Part shown: in pieces, positions 14,270 to 17,568 of the stretch
Layout: every line of letters begins with the position of its first letter
Position numbering within the stretch: the first letter of the stretch is position 1
Assembly (NCBI GenBank): GCA_002450905.1
Contig: DKAT01000024.1
Span: forward strand, 46,444-64,011
DNA from: Spirochaetia bacterium UBA6919
GTDB taxonomy: Bacteria > Spirochaetota > UBA6919
Length of the DNA: 17,568 nt
Direction: 5' to 3'
Notes under the pieces: model-generated
The model's database searches: none
What the model was told of the DNA's origin: nothing
The model's input: the letters and a program-made list of their open reading frames with translations, nothing else
Translations under genes and position numbers: made by a program

Positions 14270-14413
14270 TAATCAAAAGAGATTCATCAAATAAAATAGT
14301 TTTTATCACTCAAAAGTATAAATATTTTTATAAATACTGGTTAATGTGATTTAAATTTCCGAAAAATTGTTAATCAATTAATATGGCTAGTTATCTTTAA
14401 TACTATTGTTTTC

Positions 14414-14419
14414 AAAGGA
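14414..14419 (+). promoter_or_regulatory. Ribosome binding site of the adenylate cyclase gene
   Basis: AAAGGA stands six bases before ATG 14426 and fixes that start. I see no clear promoter in the 249 bp after shc; TTGTTA near 14367 has only a poor -10 partner. Confidence 0.6.
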
Positions 14420-14425
14420 AAATTC

Positions 14426-15649
14426 ATGAAGAATTTTTTATTAAAATTAATTAATTGGTATTTATACAACGGCTCCCTTGAATCAGACAGTGAAGATGAC
14501 AAATTACAAAAAGCTTTATTAGTGATAATTTCAAGCAGTTTAGCATTTTTAGCTATATTCTGGGGTTTATTATATATCTACCTTAATTTAATGGCTGGAT
14601 ATATCCCTTTAAGTTATTCAGTATTCTCATTTATAAGTCTGATACATTATTTTATTACAAAGCGCTTTGTATTTTTCAGGAACAGCCAGCTATTATTAAT
14701 ACTTATCCTTCCATTTATGCTTCAAGCAGGGCTTGGGGGAATTCATAATGGCAGTGTTGTTATGTTATGGGCGTTTTTATCTCCTCTGGGTGCATTGATG
14801 TTTGCTGGTGCAAAAAAATCTATCTCCTGGGTACTATCATTTATTTCGCTACTAATTATTTCAATCATACTCGATCCATTTTTACATGCAAATCGACCCG
14901 ATATTTCAAGAAATCTTATTTATACATTTCATTTTATGAACATAGCGGCTGTATTAATTATCATTTATTTTACCATTCGTTTTTTTGCAAGTGAACGGGA
15001 TAAAGCTCATCAATCCCTTGAAAACGAACATCAGCGATCAGAAAGCCTTTTACTGAACATTCTTCCAAAACCGATAGCCCGGCAATTGAAAGATAATCCC
15101 ACTACAATAGCCGATAGTTTTAATGACGTCACCGTATTATTTGCTGATATCGTTGATTTTACTAAACTTTCAGAAAGACTTTCCCCGCAAGAACTGGTTC
15201 GGCTATTAGATGAAGTATTTTCCGCATTTGATCATATCGCTGAGACTTACTCTATTGAAAAGATAAAAACCATTGGTGATGCTTATATGGCAGTGAGCGG
15301 ACTTCCTACGCCAAGTTCTGAACATGCACACAATATGGCTAAAATGGCAATCGATATGTTGAAATATATTAACAGCTTTCAGCATAACGGAACACAATTA
15401 AAAATGAGGATAGGGCTTAGTTCTGGTGAGGTGGTTGCCGGGGTAATTGGTCGAAAAAAGTTTATATATGACTTGTGGGGTGATACGGTGAATACTGCCA
15501 GTCGTATGGAATCCCATGGAATGAGTGGGACAATTCATGTTACCGATGCCACATATTTCATTCTGAAAAATGATTACCGGTTTGAAAAGCGTGAAAACAT
15601 TTATGTAAAGGGCAAAGGAGAGATGTCAACGTATCTATTAGTTCATTAA
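14426..15649 (+). CDS. Membrane-bound class III adenylate cyclase
   Basis: This 407-residue protein makes cAMP from ATP. The N-terminal half has six membrane helices (about 29-52, 57-77, 88-104, 109-127, 132-150, 164-186). A charged helix follows (188-222), ending in the transducer stretch Leu-Leu-Leu-Asn-Ile-Leu-Pro-Lys-Pro-Ile-Ala. The catalytic domain (232-407) is complete: metal ligands Asp241 (Phe-Ala-Asp-Ile-Val-Asp-Phe) and Asp285 (Ile-Gly-Asp-Ala-Tyr), adenine-selecting Lys281 and Asp349, and transition-state residues Asn356 and Arg360. Lys281 with Asp349 argues for ATP over GTP. One such domain must pair with itself as a homodimer. The membrane part may sense a lipid or membrane signal; the ligand is unknown. 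It is separated from shc by 249 bp and has its own ribosome site. Diverged direct repeats bracket the gene. Confidence 0.93.
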   Translation: MKNFLLKLINWYLYNGSLESDSEDDKLQKALLVIISSSLAFLAIFWGLLYIYLNLMAGYIPLSYSVFSFISLIHYFITKRFVFFRNSQLLLILILPFMLQAGLGGIHNGSVVMLWAFLSPLGALMFAGAKKSISWVLSFISLLIISIILDPFLHANRPDISRNLIYTFHFMNIAAVLIIIYFTIRFFASERDKAHQSLENEHQRSESLLLNILPKPIARQLKDNPTTIADSFNDVTVLFADIVDFTKLSERLSPQELVRLLDEVFSAFDHIAETYSIEKIKTIGDAYMAVSGLPTPSSEHAHNMAKMAIDMLKYINSFQHNGTQLKMRIGLSSGEVVAGVIGRKKFIYDLWGDTVNTASRMESHGMSGTIHVTDATYFILKNDYRFEKRENIYVKGKGEMSTYLLVH

Positions 15650-15721
15650 TCTATTGCATATAATAATTACAACTTGTACAATCTATAATTAAAATCAAAT
15701 GGCAAGTATCTACTCATTATC

Positions 15722-15776
15722 CATAAAACCTTTAGTACCCCGTATTGAAAGTAAAATCTTTTTTCGATAAATCAAT
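15722..15776. repeat. Diverged direct repeat right of the cyclase gene, copy B
   Basis: This is the partner of 14218-14269, about 1.5 kb away in the same orientation. It reads CATAAAACCTTTAG, then TATTGAAAGTAAAATC and TTTTTTCGATAAATC. It begins 73 bp after the cyclase stop. TTAAAATC occurs about 30 bp upstream of both copies, so the shared unit may be somewhat longer. Confidence 0.6.
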
Positions 15777-15925
15777 TGTTAATGTATGATTCATGACGAT
15801 ATATTAAATTAAGCTTACAATGAGATTTAACTATGAATGAAAATGTCTTCTAAAGCGAATGTCTTAGTGAAAATTTAGTTCAAGATATATTTCAAAGCTG
15901 AAGCTTAGCCGTAGGATAGTTTTAC

Positions 15926-15954
15926 TGGTCATCTAAAGCACAATGACGTATAAT
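15926..15954 (+). promoter_or_regulatory. Candidate distal promoter of leuS
   Basis: TGGTCA (15926-15931), a 17-base spacer and a perfect TATAAT (15949-15954) would start RNA near 15961. That gives a leader of about 310 bases that begins just before the tandem repeats. Confidence 0.4.
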
Positions 15955-15978
15955 CCAGCCTATGGGGTTTCCCAATTA

Positions 15979-16011
15979 TTTTTCCCATGTTTTTCCCATG
16001 CTTTTCCCATG
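15979..16011 (+). repeat. Three tandem 11-bp repeats
   Basis: TTTTTCCCATG occurs at 15979-15989 and 15990-16000, and as CTTTTCCCATG at 16001-16011. ATGGG at 15962-15966 can pair with CCCAT in any of the three units, giving alternative hairpins in an RNA leader. The repeats are seen; a role is inference. Confidence 0.85.
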
Positions 16012-16108
16012 AAGTGGTTAACTTGAGGTATTTTGGTTTAAGGTGATCACGATTTTTTATGTTTTCTATATTGAAAGTCAATTGGTATTATGAAAATAAT
16101 GGATTAAT

Positions 16109-16138
16109 TTGATTTGTATTTGTTTCAGTTATTATGAT
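16109..16138 (+). promoter_or_regulatory. Candidate proximal promoter of leuS
   Basis: TTGATT (16109-16114), an 18-base spacer and TATGAT (16133-16138) would start RNA near 16145, about 130 bases before leuS. It could be used besides or instead of the distal one. Confidence 0.35.
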
Positions 16139-16258
16139 TTATGGTATTTTTCAGACAATTTAACGTTATCCGATCCCATGTGTACTTCTCTCGACAAGTC
16201 GACGAATAGATTTTTTTGTAATTTCCTGTCAATTTTATTATGTTTACCATTTATTTTC

Positions 16259-16264
16259 AGGGAG
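16259..16264 (+). promoter_or_regulatory. Ribosome binding site of leuS
   Basis: AGGGAG stands eight bases before ATG 16273, which matches the usual LeuRS N-terminus. Confidence 0.7.
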
Positions 16265-16272
16265 AATCCAGC

Positions 16273-17568
16273 ATGCAAGTTGAGGAAATTGATTTTGAAT
16301 CCATAGAAAGAAAATGGCAAGATTATTGGGAGAAACATCAGATATTTAAGGCGAACTATAATCCATCGAAACAAAAATATTACTGCCTGGAGATGTTCCC
16401 CTATCCCTCGGGACGTATCCATATTGGTCACGTGAGAAATTATGCTATTGGGGATGCAGTTTCCATTACCAAACGCCTCCAGGGATATAATGTACTCCAC
16501 CCCATTGGCTGGGATGCCTTTGGACTTCCTGCAGAGAATGCGGCGATTAAACAGAAAACACATCCAGCCAAGTGGACCTATGCTAACATTGATCAAATGA
16601 AACAACAGTTAAAGACTCTGAGTTTATCTTATGATTGGGACAGAGAGATCGCTACGTGTAATGAGGATTATTATCGCTGGCAGCAGTTGATATTTATCAA
16701 ACTCTATGAGAAAGGTCTGGTCTATAAGAAGAATGCTCCCGTGAACTGGTGTAATGATTGTCTCACGGTTTTAGCGAATGAGCAGGTTGAGGGGGGGAAC
16801 TGCTGGAGATGTGGACAACCAGTTGTGATGAAAGATATGTCTCAGTGGTTCTTTAAGATTACTGAATATGCCGAAGAACTCTTAAATGATTATGATAAGC
16901 TGGGTAACTGGCCTGAGAGGGTGATTACCATGCAGAAGAATTGGATAGGCAAGAGTTATGGCCTTCATGTTAATTTTAAATTAGATGGAAAGGACTTTCC
17001 TATATTTACCACCCGTCCTGATACGATCTATGGGGTGACCTTCATGGCGATTGCTCCAGAACATAAGATGATAGAAGATATTATAAATAGAAGTGATAAT
17101 AAAGACGAACTAAAGAAATTTATAGAGGAAATTAAACAGGAAGATAAGTTCAAAAGGGCATCTGAGGAGGGTGAGAAGAAGGGGATATTCACAGGTCGTT
17201 ACGTCATCAATCCGTTTAATGGGGATAAAGTGCCACTCTACATTGCTAATTTCGTCCTCGCTGAGTATGGAACTGGTGCACTGATGGCTGTTCCCGCTCA
17301 TGATCAAAGGGATTTCCTCTTTGCTAAGAAGTATAAGATCCCTATAAAGATTGTGATCCAAAATCCAGAGAAGAATTTAAATATCGATACTATGAAAGAA
17401 GCTTATATCGATAAGGGTATTCTTGTAGACTCAGATCCATTTACTGGTTTGGATAATGATGAGGCGATTAATAAGATCATAAGATACGCTGAAGAAAAGG
17501 GATTTGGTGAGGGTAAGATAAATTACCGCCTAAAGGATTGGCTAATTTCACGTCAGCGTTACTGGGGA
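16273..17568 (+). CDS. leuS: Leucyl-tRNA synthetase, N-terminal part (runs off the window)
   Basis: LeuRS charges tRNA-Leu with leucine in the cytoplasm. The first 432 codons are in the window, about half of a bacterial enzyme. Visible are the adenylate-forming signature His50-Ile-Gly-His53 after Phe-Pro-Tyr-Pro-Ser-Gly, and Gly-Trp-Asp-Ala-Phe-Gly-Leu-Pro-Ala-Glu-Asn. A zinc-type knuckle (Asn-Trp-Cys-Asn-Asp-Cys ... Cys-Trp-Arg-Cys-Gly) and Asn-Trp-Ile-Gly-Lys-Ser at the entry to the editing domain follow. In the editing domain are Thr-Thr-Arg-Pro-Asp-Thr and Gly-Thr-Gly-Ala-x-Met-Ala-Val-Pro-Ala-His-Asp, which hydrolyse mischarged tRNA. The last residues are Ile-Ser-Arg-Gln-Arg-Tyr-Trp-Gly, returning to the catalytic core. 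The KMSKS loop and the tRNA-binding C-terminus lie beyond the edge. No frameshift is visible. Confidence 0.97.
   Translation, partial: MQVEEIDFESIERKWQDYWEKHQIFKANYNPSKQKYYCLEMFPYPSGRIHIGHVRNYAIGDAVSITKRLQGYNVLHPIGWDAFGLPAENAAIKQKTHPAKWTYANIDQMKQQLKTLSLSYDWDREIATCNEDYYRWQQLIFIKLYEKGLVYKKNAPVNWCNDCLTVLANEQVEGGNCWRCGQPVVMKDMSQWFFKITEYAEELLNDYDKLGNWPERVITMQKNWIGKSYGLHVNFKLDGKDFPIFTTRPDTIYGVTFMAIAPEHKMIEDIINRSDNKDELKKFIEEIKQEDKFKRASEEGEKKGIFTGRYVINPFNGDKVPLYIANFVLAEYGTGALMAVPAHDQRDFLFAKKYKIPIKIVIQNPEKNLNIDTMKEAYIDKGILVDSDPFTGLDNDEAINKIIRYAEEKGFGEGKINYRLKDWLISRQRYWG

Larger units (their letters stand above)
15650..16272. other. Long leader region upstream of leuS
   Basis: These 623 bp contain no credible gene. 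They hold repeat copy B (15722-15776), a promoter-like pair at 15926-15954, three tandem 11-bp repeats (15979-16011), a second promoter-like pair at 16109-16138, and a small TCGA-CAAG-TCGA hairpin (16191-16202) shortly before a T run at 16210-16216. I find no T-box sequence and no leucine-rich leader peptide. Short frames on both strands overlap the start of leuS and are shadows. Confidence 0.6.

Noticed and set aside
15650..16272. T-box or leucine leader-peptide control of leuS
   Set aside because: No T-box core (GGTGGNACCGCG-like) and no short frame with a leucine run was found.
16132..16605. Minus-strand frame of 157 codons
   Set aside because: It lies antisense over the start of leuS, whose plus-strand reading is certain; it shows no motifs of its own.
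17110..17361. Minus-strand frame of 83 codons
   Set aside because: Shadow within the leuS editing-domain coding sequence.
1..17568. CRISPR array, insertion sequence, phage genes, rRNA
   Set aside because: No evenly spaced repeat-spacer pattern, transposase, integrase, phage-type protein or rRNA sequence was seen. The short repeats found are palindromic or simple direct copies.

Overview
The window is AT-rich bacterial chromosomal DNA with fourteen recognisable protein genes, the last of them cut by the window edge. A small outer-membrane-type barrel protein, a squalene-hopene cyclase and the DXS route to isoprenoids point to a diderm (Gram-negative-type) bacterium. Several starts are TTG or GTG. 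Some genes have a clear AAGGAG-type ribosome binding site, while others have only an AT-rich leader. The PilZ-type protein and the six-helix membrane adenylate cyclase recall what is common in Spirochaetota, but the phylum cannot be settled from this stretch.

Layout. 1-1555: a barrel-protein gene on the minus strand, bracketed by two diverged direct repeats exactly 900 bp apart, then a macrodomain gene. 1591-1649: a two-part palindromic intergenic element. 1703-2621: queD and queE, overlapping, two steps of preQ0/queuosine synthesis. 2740-3435: a DedA-family membrane transporter. 3585-5939, minus strand: a Yip1-family membrane protein downstream of a 587-residue protein that I do not recognise. 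6266-7414: a PilZ-type protein. 7528-8088: a UPF0200-type P-loop kinase-like protein. 8207-14176: a four-gene run of a DUF116 membrane protein, farnesyl-diphosphate synthase, 1-deoxyxylulose-5-phosphate synthase and squalene-hopene cyclase. 14426-15649: a class III adenylate cyclase bracketed by a second pair of diverged direct repeats. 16273-end: leuS, partial, behind a 623-bp leader with three tandem 11-bp repeats.

How the genes fit together. The core is an isoprenoid/hopanoid cluster. DXS opens the MEP pathway, IspA makes farnesyl diphosphate, and SHC closes squalene to hopene. The squalene-forming enzymes between IspA and SHC are not in the window. The DUF116 protein leads this cluster and lacks the cysteine-rich insert I remember for its family, which makes it the best lead for undescribed biology here. 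QueD and QueE belong to tRNA modification, LeuS to translation, DedA to lipid-carrier recycling. The PilZ protein and the cyclase suggest nucleotide second-messenger signalling around the hopanoid genes, but a functional link is inference. I saw no CRISPR array, rRNA, complete tRNA, transposase or phage gene.
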